A DNA stretch of 64,000 bases from Curvibacter soli (GTDB taxonomy: Bacteria; Pseudomonadota; Gammaproteobacteria; Burkholderiales; Burkholderiaceae_C), in contig NZ_JARGEN010000059.1 of the NCBI RefSeq assembly GCF_029211125.1, positions 1 through 64,000 on the forward strand. Direction: 5' to 3'. This document shows positions 27,324 to 35,993 of the stretch, one piece after another; positions within the stretch are counted from its first letter, which is position 1, and the number at the start of each line of letters is the position of its first letter. Under the pieces are notes generated by a model. The model was not told the DNA's origin and did not search any database. It saw only the letters and a program-made list of their open reading frames with translations. A program made the position numbers and the translations under genes.

Positions 27324-27947
27324 ATGATTTTCCCACAACAAGCTGAACTTGAAGAAATTGCCAAAAAAGTTCCTGATGGTTTGACTCAAGATGAATTAGA
27401 AAAGCTTGGAAAATTAACTGCAAAGAAAATTGAATGGCAACAAAAACGTGATGCTGAAATCACAGGAATTATTGATTCCATCAAGACAAATAAGATTGAA
27501 CTAACTCGTCTAATTGGCAAGGCATACACCACTGATGATCTGAAAGCCGCAGCCGTTCATTTTAACTTGATTGCAAGTGACAAAGAGCAGAAACAAGGTA
27601 CAGGTAATAAGAAGGACAAACTGATTGTCGGGACCTTCAAGCTTGCCGACTACGGATTTACTGCCGAACCACAAGCCGATGGCACTCTTCCTACCGAATT
27701 TGAATGGGACTTCAATAACGGCCCCCGTGGCTCTTCTTGGAAGCAGAAATTTGTGCAGGCCATCATTGCCAAAGGGGTTGATGACTGCATGGCCAAAATC
27801 ACCCCCGACTTCAAGGCATGGCTGGAGATTTCCCGTCCTGATGGTCGGAACCCAAATAAGCGGGTTTATGAAAACAAAGCGGCTTTCTATAAAGCCTTTG
27901 GCCTTAAGGGTGACGGTACCCCTTCAAAGTCAAAGAAGACTGCCTAA
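27324..27947 (+). CDS. Unknown element protein with N-terminal coiled coil
   Basis: This 207-residue protein is not recognised. The ATG at 27324 has GAAAGGA seven bases upstream. Residues 8-60 are charged and helical (DELEKLGKLTAKKIEWQQKRDAEI), suggesting dimerisation. The C-terminal half has conserved-looking aromatic segments (FEWDFNNGPRGSSWKQKF) and a lysine-rich tail (TPSKSKKTA). The layout resembles small DNA-binding proteins of the H-NS type only in general shape. It has a strong promoter and its own terminator, so it is expressed alone, divergently from the restriction operon. Confidence 0.7.
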   Translation: MIFPQQAELEEIAKKVPDGLTQDELEKLGKLTAKKIEWQQKRDAEITGIIDSIKTNKIELTRLIGKAYTTDDLKAAAVHFNLIASDKEQKQGTGNKKDKLIVGTFKLADYGFTAEPQADGTLPTEFEWDFNNGPRGSSWKQKFVQAIIAKGVDDCMAKITPDFKAWLEISRPDGRNPNKRVYENKAAFYKAFGLKGDGTPSKSKKTA

Positions 27948-27969
27948 CCAACACAGCAGATTCACCACC

Positions 27970-27992
27970 AGCCCACTTCGGTGGGCTTTTTT
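27970..27992 (+). terminator. Rho-independent terminator
   Basis: AGCCCAC pairs with GTGGGCT across a TTCG tetraloop and is followed by TTTTT. It ends the transcript of the gene at 27324-27947. Confidence 0.92.
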
Positions 27993-28007
27993 ACGCGAGT
28001 AACCCAT

Positions 28008-28460
28008 ATGCACGGACGACCGAGCAAACTGGATCAATCAGGCATTTATGCCAGCCCGAACACAGCCCTTGGACAAGAGATCGCCCGTGCTTTGGTTGAG
28101 CAAGGCGAATTCTATTTTTCCAGCAGCCAGCAAATTCTGGATGCCTTTGGGCAAGCCTTTGAACGAGCAGACACGCAGCAAGCCATAGACAACATCCTGA
28201 CCTTCACCAAACAACTCAAGGAACTGGGTTGCCACATGCGGGAGTTTGGCTATCGGGTGATTGACGACAGCCAAGGTAAATACGCCCTGACCTACACGGT
28301 TGAGAGCTACCAATACGAGAACGATCCGCTATGGGTCAATGAAGTCTTCACCTTGGACGTGCCGCTGATCATGCTCATCAACATCTTCGCCAGCCACTGG
28401 AATGCTTGCCATGAGAAGGCTCCCATGCAGGACATCATCAATGTAGCGAACGGCAATTAG
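28008..28460 (+). CDS. Unknown element protein
   Basis: This 150-residue protein is not recognised. I start at the ATG at 28008 (MHGRPSKLDQSGIYAS), because the GTG at 27981 lies inside the terminator hairpin. The sequence is mostly soluble and helical, with a hydrophobic stretch FTLDVPLIMLINIFASHW near residue 115. It is convergent with the gene at 28484-29338. There is no obvious Shine-Dalgarno sequence, so the start is moderately certain. Confidence 0.65.
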   Translation: MHGRPSKLDQSGIYASPNTALGQEIARALVEQGEFYFSSSQQILDAFGQAFERADTQQAIDNILTFTKQLKELGCHMREFGYRVIDDSQGKYALTYTVESYQYENDPLWVNEVFTLDVPLIMLINIFASHWNACHEKAPMQDIINVANGN

Positions 28461-28483
28461 CAGAACTTCGCCTATGACCAGAA

Positions 28484-29338
28484 TCAAAGTGAAGTCATAA
28501 AATACTCAGCCACTTCAACTCCATAGTTATCCTTCACTGCTTCAACGATACCTTGCTTCAAATAAGCAGGTGCGTTTCTTAAACGCCGATCTTTGCTTTC
28601 GTTGCAAAGGCAAACCAAGGCAGCAACTCCACAAACGTAGTCTTTGTTTAGCAAGTCTGCACGATTATTTGAATTACTAGGTTTTGGTTCGTATTTCTCG
28701 CCTTTAAGGCGAGCCCACATCTCACGAACTTCAGCAACTGACTCGCCAATGATTTTAGAAGTCGCTTTAGCTTCCCGATAGGATTGAGCAATGATATTTG
28801 CTTGGTGATCACAAATCTCCGAGAACTGACGATAGTGAAATGGTCGGTTTTCAAAGTCAGGGTCAAGTTCCCGAAGCAAGTCTTCATCAAGGTCGGGAAA
28901 TTTTAAGTAGTGCCTAGGGATAACGATCTCTAGCAGTGCCTGGCACTTGTCATGCAGTTTCATCGTTGAAATTGCTTTGTGATGAAGCAACATCCAAGGT
29001 TCAGACTTCGTGAATCGCTCAAGAAGCCTATCTACATGGCTTCCGCATGCCGCAGCATCGTCATTCAGCACATCCCATATTGGGGATAGCCAAACTTCTG
29101 CTGTGCCAGGCAACTTTTGGCCAACAACAGTAACCGTCCCCGGCATGGGACGCCGCTTACCGCTCTGATACATCCCCCACAAGCTGGGCGAATTCACAAC
29201 ATTCAACCGAGTATCCAAGACGGACAGCTTGTCTGTGCCGAGTGCGGCTAGACACGCCTGCACCCATGCCTTCCCACGCAGACGCCGTGGCTGATCAGGC
29301 TCATCAATTTCATCACCAATGTCGAGATTTTCGCTCAT
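28484..29338 (-). CDS. Unknown element protein, possible N-terminal HTH
   Basis: This 284-residue protein is not recognised. The segment NSPSLWGMYQSGKRRPMPGTV (about residues 50-70) has the spacing of an XRE-type helix-turn-helix recognition region in which a scaffold of substrates is selected by context, so a DNA-binding role is possible. The remainder is helical without membrane segments. I prefer the ATG at 29338 (MSENLDIGDEID) to the TTG at 29362. It is divergent from the WYL-like gene at 29449, with 110 bp between them. Confidence 0.6.
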   Translation of the reverse strand: MSENLDIGDEIDEPDQPRRLRGKAWVQACLAALGTDKLSVLDTRLNVVNSPSLWGMYQSGKRRPMPGTVTVVGQKLPGTAEVWLSPIWDVLNDDAAACGSHVDRLLERFTKSEPWMLLHHKAISTMKLHDKCQALLEIVIPRHYLKFPDLDEDLLRELDPDFENRPFHYRQFSEICDHQANIIAQSYREAKATSKIIGESVAEVREMWARLKGEKYEPKPSNSNNRADLLNKDYVCGVAALVCLCNESKDRRLRNAPAYLKQGIVEAVKDNYGVEVAEYFMTSL

Positions 29339-29448
29339 ACCACAATTTCGCCTGCCTGTCAAATACCCAATTCTGATTTTGGGTTCAACGAATAAAAAAC
29401 AAGAAGTTCAAAATACACACACTTTAACAACAAACGAAAGGAAACAAA

Positions 29449-29739
29449 ATGAAAACAATAATAGATGCTATCAAGAACAAGCAAATGCTTGTTGTTGTGT
29501 ACAAAGGATTACCACGAATCATTGAACCACACATTGTCGGCACCGCAGCAAATGGTAATGAGTATGTTCGTGGATTCCAAACAGGTGGAACAAGCTGCAC
29601 TGATGGTTATGGCTGGAAGATCATGAACACTGAAAAGATTCAGATGGTTTCATTGCTTCCCAACCAATTCTTCCCCAATGCGAGAAAAGACTTTACCAGA
29701 AATGATCCGCTCATTACCACTGCGTATGCAACCGTTTAA
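29449..29739 (+). CDS. Small WYL-domain-like protein
   Basis: This 96-residue protein fits the outline of a WYL domain: AIKNKQMLVVVYKGLPRIIEPHIVG, then NEYVRGFQTGG. WYL domains bind nucleic acid or nucleotide ligands and regulate many phage-defence loci; here the domain stands alone, without a helix-turn-helix. GAAAGGAAAC precedes the ATG. It leads three closely spaced, co-directional genes (29449-30560). Confidence 0.6.
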   Translation: MKTIIDAIKNKQMLVVVYKGLPRIIEPHIVGTAANGNEYVRGFQTGGTSCTDGYGWKIMNTEKIQMVSLLPNQFFPNARKDFTRNDPLITTAYATV

Positions 29740-29775
29740 ACAAATAACAACTAACCAACCAAAAAAGGAGATGCT

Positions 29776-30141
29776 ATGAAAAACAAAAAACAACTTGGCA
29801 AATTACTCAACAAAGGCATGAGCAAGTTGAGTCACAACCAAATCAAAGGGTCAATTCTTACCAGCTTCATGGTCTATCAGGAATGCATTTTACATGACCG
29901 TGAAACCCCAAAAAGCCCTTGGTTTCACTTCCTTGACCTAGTAGCGCTTATGTGGGGCTACTACGGTGATCTTGACTTACACATTGACAAGATGGAAGAG
30001 CGATTGACAGCAGTTGTAGAAAGCTTCAAGTCCCGCTCAGATATTGAAATCTTTGTGCAGTCTGTGGGTGACTTCAAAGAAGAGCACGACAGGTATTTGG
30101 AAAATCTCAGCCAGATGTATGACCAAGTTATCAAAATTTAA
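29776..30141 (+). CDS. Unknown element protein
   Basis: This 121-residue protein is not recognised. It is mostly alpha-helical and soluble, with a basic N-terminus (MKNKKQLGKLLNKGMSKL) and an acidic C-terminal half. AAAAGGAG lies six bases before the ATG. It is the second gene of the three-gene group starting with the WYL-like protein, with 36 bp between the two. Confidence 0.65.
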   Translation: MKNKKQLGKLLNKGMSKLSHNQIKGSILTSFMVYQECILHDRETPKSPWFHFLDLVALMWGYYGDLDLHIDKMEERLTAVVESFKSRSDIEIFVQSVGDFKEEHDRYLENLSQMYDQVIKI

Positions 30142-30161
30142 CAACAAAGAAAGGAATCACC

Positions 30162-30560
30162 ATGCAAGACGCAATCGACTTTTATCGCAACAAATCAAAC
30201 GAATTTTTAGCAAAGGCTTATGCATCACAGATCTACTCCGACATATGGAAAAAAATCTCAGAAGGATTTGAATGCAAAACCATTAAAGAATTCTACAAGG
30301 AATGCTCTACGGAAGAGCTTTTAGAAGTCACAACCTGGACCAACACTGTCTTTGGCAAAGAGCTTTGTGATGCGGTTGATTATGCGATTGACTATACATT
30401 AGCTGAAGAGGATACAGAAATCAGCAATGTAGCTGAAATAGAAATTGAAGCATTTCATTTTGGTGATCTGAAGTTTTTGGTAAAACTCAGATTGATTGAT
30501 CCAGAACACAAGAAGGAAAAGTTTATTGAATCAATGAAACGAAATAGCTTTTACACCTAA
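30162..30560 (+). CDS. Unknown element protein
   Basis: This 132-residue protein is not recognised. It is acidic and helical (DYAIDYTLAEEDTEISNVAEIEIE). AGAAAGGAA precedes the ATG at 30162. It lies 20 bp after the previous gene and ends the three-gene group; no clear terminator follows. Confidence 0.65.
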   Translation: MQDAIDFYRNKSNEFLAKAYASQIYSDIWKKISEGFECKTIKEFYKECSTEELLEVTTWTNTVFGKELCDAVDYAIDYTLAEEDTEISNVAEIEIEAFHFGDLKFLVKLRLIDPEHKKEKFIESMKRNSFYT

Positions 30561-30585
30561 GCAGAAATAGCTACTCCAGACACTT

Positions 30586-30681
30586 GGGGAAAGACCAGGG
30601 TGCCTGGGGATGCCGGTGAAAATCCGACTATTTCATTGACAACATTTTCAATCTTGACAATCAGAAATATTTTGCTATGTA
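30586..30681 (+). promoter_or_regulatory. TGGGGA repeats and tandem TTGACAA promoter before the 57-residue gene
   Basis: TTGACA (30654-30659) and TATGTA (30676-30681) form a promoter with a 16-base spacer. A second TTGACAA lies 18 bp upstream at 30636. Between 30588 and 30612 are two copies of TGGGGA, the motif that is densely repeated at 39734-40041, so the same binding protein may act at both places. Confidence 0.5.
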
Positions 30682-30705
30682 CAGATAAACCACAGGAGAC
30701 ATCAA

Positions 30706-30879
30706 ATGATCAAAGAATCAAAAAAGAACAACTTCTTCAATGTCGTCATTGACGACAAGCTAATGAAGGATATTCGTGAGTTAAGACAAGCTGGCGTGAA
30801 CTGGCAAGCACTGACTCGCAACTTTCTTCAAGGAAAAGCAGAAGAGTTCAAAAACAACGAAACATTCACTATGAAGTAA
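30706..30879 (+). CDS. Small basic element protein (57 residues)
   Basis: The ATG at 30706 is preceded by CAGGAG nine bases upstream and by a good promoter. The product (MIKESKKNNFFNVVIDDKL...) has a short beta segment followed by two helices. That shape could fit a ribbon-helix-helix DNA-binding protein, but no family was recognised. It lies directly before the primase-helicase gene and might regulate it. A small hairpin (TGCGACT with AGTCGCA, about 30890-30909) separates the two. Confidence 0.55.
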   Translation: MIKESKKNNFFNVVIDDKLMKDIRELRQAGVNWQALTRNFLQGKAEEFKNNETFTMK

Positions 30880-30943
30880 AAAAACAAAATGCGACTCGCC
30901 AAAGTCGCATCGATGAAAAAACAAACAACAAGAAAGGTTCCTT

Positions 30944-32806
30944 ATGACTCTAATCAAAAGAAAGGTAAATGTCAATTACCAAAGTATTCTAAACAACGAT
31001 GAAACTTACAATGCTTGTTCATCTATCAAAGACAAGCAACTTATGCTTCAGTACTGTCACGAATTTTCTAATTACTTCTTCATTGAAGATATGGGTGGAA
31101 AGTCTGTGATCATCTCGCCCATTCTTCAAAGGCGTTCAATTACCAACAACGACCGTAGTGAAACCTTTGTCAATGACTTTACTTACTCCTATTTTTCACA
31201 AAATGAGTTCAGCAAGTCAAAGATCAAGTCACACTTCAAGATTGACAAGCAGTATCAAAAAACCACTTACTCAGAGAAGGTCTGGTTTGCGGACTACTGG
31301 CTTGAAACCCGTAGTGAGATCTGCACCAGCTACAAGCGCACGGTGTTTGACCCTAACCCAAAGTTTGACGATCCGAACGTGTTCAATTTTTGGACAGGGT
31401 TTGTGGCGCCCATTCAAGGGGATGTGACTCCCTTTCTGAACCACATTGACAATCTGATTGAAGGCACACCAGAGCAGAAAGCCCATATCATCAAGTTGAT
31501 CGGCTTCACTGTGAAGTATCCCCATATCCGAACCGATACAACGATCATCCTTCAGGGCAAGCAGGGGTCAGGCAAGACCACCCTTTCCGAGACCTTACGT
31601 GCGATGTGTCCCAGCCATACGGCGGTTGTGGATAATCTGGACGAGCTTTTGACTGGGTTCAACCACGAGTATCACCACACCAAGTATTTTCTGCACGAAG
31701 AATCCATTTTCTCCGGCGACAAGAAGACAAACGAGCTGATCAAGCCCTTGATCACCGGCATCACACGCAAGAGCCGAATCAAGAACGTTACATCTGTGGA
31801 AATCCAGAATTATTCATTCCACATTTTCACCAGCAACAACGACAACCCAGTCCGCATCGAAGACAGCGACCGTCGCCACAACGCCTTCACCTGCAGCAAC
31901 AAGTTGATCGGCTACAAGTCATATTTCAAAACCTACTATGACTGGCTCAACAACGGCGGCGCCAACGCTTTGGTTCATTTCTTCCAGAACGAAGTGGATT
32001 ACACCCATTTCGAGCCCACGATTTCCATTGAAACGGACGCCAAGAACTTGATCAAGGCGCAGAACCTAGACCCTGTGGAAAGCTTCATCTTCAACATTCT
32101 GGCTGGGGCGATTGATCCGATCCCCGAAGACAAACGCTATCAAGCCGAGAAGATGGAAGACCAGGAGCTCAACATTCCCCGCCGAGAACTCTTTGAACAC
32201 TTCCAGTCTTTCCACAACACAGCAGGTCGAAATATCAAGGGCTTCAACCAGCAGAGTTTCAACGCCAAGGTGCAGCAGATTTTTCAGTTCCCAGACAACT
32301 ATTCCGAATGGAAGAACAAGGCGATTGGCCGCTACTTCAAGTTTCCGAAGCTTGCCGAAGCCCGTAAGCGCTTTGCACAGCATATCAAGGTCAGTGATTT
32401 CTTCAGTCTGACCAGACCTGGTGCAAGCGAAGCAGATCAGACCACTCCCCTAGAATCCGATTTGCTTACCTTGGTGACACAGCCATCCAAGCCATTACCA
32501 GAAAAGGACAAAAAGGTATTGGAAGCGCTCGATATCAAACCGATTTCATTCACCATGCCCGTGAAGGTGGAAGAGCCTGTCGTTCAGTCTCCTGCCGCTA
32601 AACCAGAGCCATTGATTCCGAGTATCAAGAAGGCATACAACGAGTGCGATCCCTTCGCCGACGACTTCTACGACGATCCATTAGCCTGGAAGGCCCCTGT
32701 CCAAGAGTCCGAACACTGCTGGACAGACGACATTTTGGACAAGGACTATGCCGCACCACCTTTGAAGAAGAAGTTGGCCTTCTGGAAAGAAAGCACAACC
32801 CACTAA
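30944..32806 (+). CDS. Superfamily 3 primase-helicase (DUF5906 type)
   Basis: This 620-residue protein has a P-loop GKQGSGKTT (205-213) followed by LHEESIFSGDKK and FTSNNDNPVRIEDSDRRHNAF, the B, C and sensor motifs of D5-like and DUF5906 helicases in phages and plasmids. The N-terminal 190 residues could hold a primase-like region but no metal-binding motif was identified. The last 130 residues are proline- and acid-rich. It indicates that the element replicates autonomously after excision or during transfer. ACAAGAAAGG precedes the start region, which may lie at 30944. A terminator follows at 32811. Confidence 0.85.
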   Translation: MTLIKRKVNVNYQSILNNDETYNACSSIKDKQLMLQYCHEFSNYFFIEDMGGKSVIISPILQRRSITNNDRSETFVNDFTYSYFSQNEFSKSKIKSHFKIDKQYQKTTYSEKVWFADYWLETRSEICTSYKRTVFDPNPKFDDPNVFNFWTGFVAPIQGDVTPFLNHIDNLIEGTPEQKAHIIKLIGFTVKYPHIRTDTTIILQGKQGSGKTTLSETLRAMCPSHTAVVDNLDELLTGFNHEYHHTKYFLHEESIFSGDKKTNELIKPLITGITRKSRIKNVTSVEIQNYSFHIFTSNNDNPVRIEDSDRRHNAFTCSNKLIGYKSYFKTYYDWLNNGGANALVHFFQNEVDYTHFEPTISIETDAKNLIKAQNLDPVESFIFNILAGAIDPIPEDKRYQAEKMEDQELNIPRRELFEHFQSFHNTAGRNIKGFNQQSFNAKVQQIFQFPDNYSEWKNKAIGRYFKFPKLAEARKRFAQHIKVSDFFSLTRPGASEADQTTPLESDLLTLVTQPSKPLPEKDKKVLEALDIKPISFTMPVKVEEPVVQSPAAKPEPLIPSIKKAYNECDPFADDFYDDPLAWKAPVQESEHCWTDDILDKDYAAPPLKKKLAFWKESTTH

Positions 32807-32810
32807 GCTC

Positions 32811-32834
32811 AAGAGACTCTTCGGAGTCTCTTTT
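32811..32834 (+). terminator. Rho-independent terminator of the primase-helicase gene
   Basis: AAGAGACT pairs with AGTCTCTT around a 6-base loop and runs into TTTT, five bases after the stop codon at 32806. Confidence 0.88.
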
Positions 32835-32843
32835 GCATGGTGT

Positions 32844-33125
32844 TCATCTGCGATCCACCAATTCCCGTAGCTCCTTACCTGCCTTGAAGTGCGGAACGAA
32901 CTTCCCAGCTACGGCAACCTTTTCGCCCGTCTTGGGGTTTCTCGCCGTGCGAGCAGGCCGATAGTTCAAGGAAAACGAGCCGAAGCCACGGATTTCAACA
33001 CGGTTCCCAGCCTTCAGACAGTCGGCAATCGCCGTGAGAATTTCACTTACACAGCTTTCAGCATCTTTCAGGACAAGTTGTGGAAAACGCTCTGACAAGC
33101 GAGCAATGAGTTCGGATCGTGTCAT
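32844..33125 (-). CDS. HU/IHF-family DNA-bending protein, IHF beta-like
   Basis: This 93-residue protein starts [17 protein letters not shown] and contains [31 protein letters not shown], the DNA-intercalating arm of the HU/IHF family; the N-terminus is closest to IHF beta. Element-borne IHF-like proteins often assist integrase, oriT or origin complexes; that role is inferred. It is convergent with the primase-helicase gene, and its codon use follows the element rather than the host. Confidence 0.9.
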   Translation of the reverse strand: MTRSELIARLSERFPQLVLKDAESCVSEILTAIADCLKAGNRVEIRGFGSFSLNYRPARTARNPKTGEKVAVAGKFVPHFKAGKELRELVDRR

Positions 33126-33307
33126 GGATTAATTTTACCGAACAACAAGACTCTAAAAAAGCATCTTCCAAGGCTTGGCTGTTTGACTTAAGTTTTTATG
33201 AATTTTGAAAAAAGAATTTCAATCGCAATGTCAAAATATCTGTGAATAGCTATTGCTTTTCTTCTTTGTTTTTTGTAAGTCATATAAACAAACAAGAAAG
33301 AAAAGAT

Positions 33308-34093
33308 ATGAAGAAAAAAGTTGTGATTGTGGCATCCGATGCAGGTAACATTGGCAAGACACTCGTAGCATCCGTGATTCTTGAGACATTGAGAATGACC
33401 GAGAAGGTCGATGGTTATGTCTGTGACCGTAACTTTCAAGGCTTGTATGAACGATATGGGCAGAAGAACAGTAATGGGGCATTGAAGCCATTGCACTTAC
33501 AAGACCCAGCCCAAGGAGTTGCCTTTCTGGACATTGCTAACCCTGACGAAAAATCCAAGGTAGCCAGCAGTCTTGGCACTGACTCCAATTACCTTGTTTT
33601 CGATTTGCCAGCAAATGCCACGCACCAACTGGCAACTTGCATGGGTAGCCCACAGGACTTCATTGATTTTCTGGACTTTGCCGATGCCGAAGTGATCTTC
33701 GTTTGCCCTATCAAGGATCAGAAAAGCATTACTTCCTACAAGAGCTTGAGAGAGACCTTTCCCAATGGGGCAAAGTTCATCCTTGCCATCAATGCGGGGT
33801 TCATCAAAGCGACCGAGAACAATGCCCAATCACTCATCGATGGTTTGCTCAAACAGTTCGGACACGAACCACACTTCATACTTGAGCAGACCTTGAGCCC
33901 CAGAATCTTTGACTTGCTCAAAAACAATACCCTACGAGAAGTATTTACCCCTAGAGCGGAACGCAAACAGGCAGACGGCTCTTACTTCCCTGGCGATGGT
34001 GACTATCTGGCGCAAGACAGAGGCGACCAGTTCATCATGAACAGGTTCATTCCCAGTGTCAGTCAAGCTGTGGAAGGACTTTTCTTGGACTGA
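33308..34093 (+). CDS. StbB/ParA-like P-loop ATPase
   Basis: This 261-residue protein starts KKKVVIVASDAGNIGKTLVASVIL, a deviant Walker A (SDAGNIGKT) of the ParA/MinD superfamily. A Walker-B-like LVFDLPANATHQ follows. StbB proteins of IncW-type plasmids have this form and are encoded beside oriT, where they affect transfer and plasmid positioning. Here the gene is likewise on the mobilisation side of the element. No ParB/StbA partner was recognised. The ATG at 33308 has GAAAAGA just upstream; the track frame beginning at 33242 is too early. Confidence 0.75.
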   Translation: MKKKVVIVASDAGNIGKTLVASVILETLRMTEKVDGYVCDRNFQGLYERYGQKNSNGALKPLHLQDPAQGVAFLDIANPDEKSKVASSLGTDSNYLVFDLPANATHQLATCMGSPQDFIDFLDFADAEVIFVCPIKDQKSITSYKSLRETFPNGAKFILAINAGFIKATENNAQSLIDGLLKQFGHEPHFILEQTLSPRIFDLLKNNTLREVFTPRAERKQADGSYFPGDGDYLAQDRGDQFIMNRFIPSVSQAVEGLFLD

Positions 34094-34096
34094 TAA

Positions 34097-34975
34097 CTAC
34101 CGCACCGCACGAAGGCGAAACAGTACGGCCTTGACTGCACTTCGCAAAATTTGCTCCGGCTCAAACTCGTTTGCATCCTTCATTGCTCTGAAAACTTCGA
34201 TGGCGATTTCGGAACTGACTGCCTGATCCAGCATATTTGGATCAACAGTAAATGAACCACAATCCCGCAAAGACTCCCCCTGTGACTCACATGATCGCCA
34301 AAAAGGCTGCTGCTGCCACGTTGGTTCTGTTCCCGGCTTTATGTATCCCGGCTGTGGCTCAAGCCACGAACTGTTACTACCGTGGATACTGATTAGCTTC
34401 CAGTCAGAATAGTCACCGTAATCTTCAAATGCTTGGGGAATCAGTTTTTGACTCAAAGAGCGTTCAAGATCTTCAAGCCATCGCTCTGTCTGAACACTGA
34501 CATCACCCGTGCAACGGTCCTTCAAATCTTGAGGGACTGAAACCATGATGGCTTTAGCTAACCCTTTGGGGCTGATCGTTCGGCGCACGCTACCACCACA
34601 ATGATCTTGCAAAAACCGACCAGCCGATCCCGTGGTGTAGCGAAAAAATGCATGTTTGGGTTGTCCAATCGGGTGGAATTCACACCGCCAGTAGCAGCCT
34701 GAAGGTGCGGCATACGGCAAGATTGCCATCCGACCATAGCCGTTTCTGATGAGCCAAATGCCTGCCTTGATAATTTTTTCACAGTCCCAGAACATCACAT
34801 CTTGCGAACTTTGTGGCTCACCGTCGTACATAACTTCGTCTTCGTCATCAAACTCGTTCATCCAATCCCCCACGATGTTGTAGTTGAGTGTCCGGTCATC
34901 GTATCGCCTAACTGATGAAAACAGGACAATCTGAAGGTTGCTATGCCCTTTCTTTTCCAATGCCCTTGGGGTCAA
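34097..34975 (-). CDS. Unknown element protein
   Basis: This 292-residue protein is not recognised. It is soluble and rich in tryptophan and aromatic residues (CYWRCEFHPIG, WLEPQPGYIKPG). The listed start is a TTG overlapping the preceding gene by 35 bp, which suggests coupling, but the real start is uncertain because no ATG with a good ribosome site is near. It is convergent, 3 bp away, with the StbB-like gene. Confidence 0.55.
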   Translation of the reverse strand: MTPRALEKKGHSNLQIVLFSSVRRYDDRTLNYNIVGDWMNEFDDEDEVMYDGEPQSSQDVMFWDCEKIIKAGIWLIRNGYGRMAILPYAAPSGCYWRCEFHPIGQPKHAFFRYTTGSAGRFLQDHCGGSVRRTISPKGLAKAIMVSVPQDLKDRCTGDVSVQTERWLEDLERSLSQKLIPQAFEDYGDYSDWKLISIHGSNSSWLEPQPGYIKPGTEPTWQQQPFWRSCESQGESLRDCGSFTVDPNMLDQAVSSEIAIEVFRAMKDANEFEPEQILRSAVKAVLFRLRAVR

Positions 34976-35612
34976 GTGGCACTCCTGCCGAGTTCATCAA
35001 CCTACGTACCTTGCTCAAGTCCAGCCAGAGATCGCCGATGCTGGCACTGATTTTCTTGAAACCGGCATACACCGTGCGATCAAACGAGTTCAGCCCGTGA
35101 GCGTCAGCCAGACTGTAGAGCCAACGCCACACATTTTCCCAGTAACTGTCCCAGTCTTCCACGATTTTAGGACGACGGGCACCAGGCTTCACCAGTTCAG
35201 TCCAGTTGGGTTCATCCCCTAACCAGGAAGGATCAAGGCAATCGCGATCTTCGCTTCCAGTTGCGCCGACCGTTACCAATTCGGGTGCAGATACTGAGTG
35301 ATTTTTCACTGTTGTCTTCGCTGACTGAGTGACCGTCACAGAACTTCTGTTTTTCTTTCGCTCATCCCTGACCAGTTTCATGTAGCGGCTGACCATCGCT
35401 GGATTGACCGTGCTGAATCCGACTTGGTTGAGTAGCAAGGCAAGTTCTTGATGGCAAACCTTGCCGACCTTCTTCCATGCCGGAAATAGACGACCGTTCC
35501 AGTCATCGTAGTTTTCCCTGAACACATCAATCAAACGTGTCTTGTTGGTTGTTGCAACAGCTTCCTGCTCTGCCTGCACGACTGCATTGTTCAAAATAGA
35601 TTGAATCTCCAT
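34941..35612 (-). CDS. Unknown element protein, possible DNA-binding
   Basis: This 223-residue protein is not recognised. Residues 50-90 (CHQELALLLNQVGFSTVNPAMVSRYMKLVRDERKK) have the look of a helix-turn-helix region followed by a basic segment. The gene is divergent from the mobilisation genes across the candidate oriT region and could regulate them. The ATG at 35612 lies in a short inverted repeat (ACTTCAT with ATGAAGT) that could be an operator. Confidence 0.55.
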   Translation of the reverse strand: MEIQSILNNAVVQAEQEAVATTNKTRLIDVFRENYDDWNGRLFPAWKKVGKVCHQELALLLNQVGFSTVNPAMVSRYMKLVRDERKKNRSSVTVTQSAKTTVKNHSVSAPELVTVGATGSEDRDCLDPSWLGDEPNWTELVKPGARRPKIVEDWDSYWENVWRWLYSLADAHGLNSFDRTVYAGFKKISASIGDLWLDLSKVRRLMNSAGVPLDPKGIGKERA

Positions 35613-35993
35613 GACTTCATCCTTTGCTCTTATATAGTCATGAAGTAATAAATTTTTGTCACAAAATCAAGCGATCTTGTCTTTATTTTGTTGAAGCACT
35701 GTTTTTTATTTATGTTTTCATTGTTAAGCTTTGTTCTAGTCTTGTCTCTTCGTTGGCGTTTTGTTGTTACGCTTTGTCTTGGTTTTTTCTGCCTTTGTCT
35801 TTTCTATGTCGCCTTCTCTGTTTTTTACCGTTTTGCAGTTCATAAGCACCTATCACATTAAAATGTATCTTGATGCGTTAAGTGCCTTCAAGCCAGTCAA
35901 AACGAGCTTTGAGAATAATTTCGCTCCACTTGTCTGATTAAACCTTGACATTGCAACTTCGTTTGTTACCTTTAATCAAAAAAGGAAGAACAA
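35613..35993. other. Candidate origin of transfer (oriT) region
   Basis: This 381-bp, strongly T-rich, gene-free region lies directly before the relaxosome and relaxase genes, where MobF systems such as R388 keep oriT. It contains several TTGTCTT-like copies (about 35675, 35737, 35776 and 35795). GAGC (35904-35907) can pair with GCTC (35923-35926), followed by CACTTGTCTG. That order resembles the hairpin and TATTGTCT nic of R388, but the match is short. A promoter TTGACA (35945-35950) with TACCTT (35967-35972) points to the next genes. Confidence 0.4.

Noticed and set aside
27981-28460. GTG start at 27981 for the gene at 28008
   Set aside because: The GTG lies inside the terminator hairpin of the preceding gene; the ATG at 28008 gives a sensible N-terminus.
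35624-35845. A 73-codon frame in the candidate oriT region
   Set aside because: Its composition (Phe, Leu, Cys, Ser) reflects T-rich DNA, it has no ribosome site, and it lies in the expected transfer origin.
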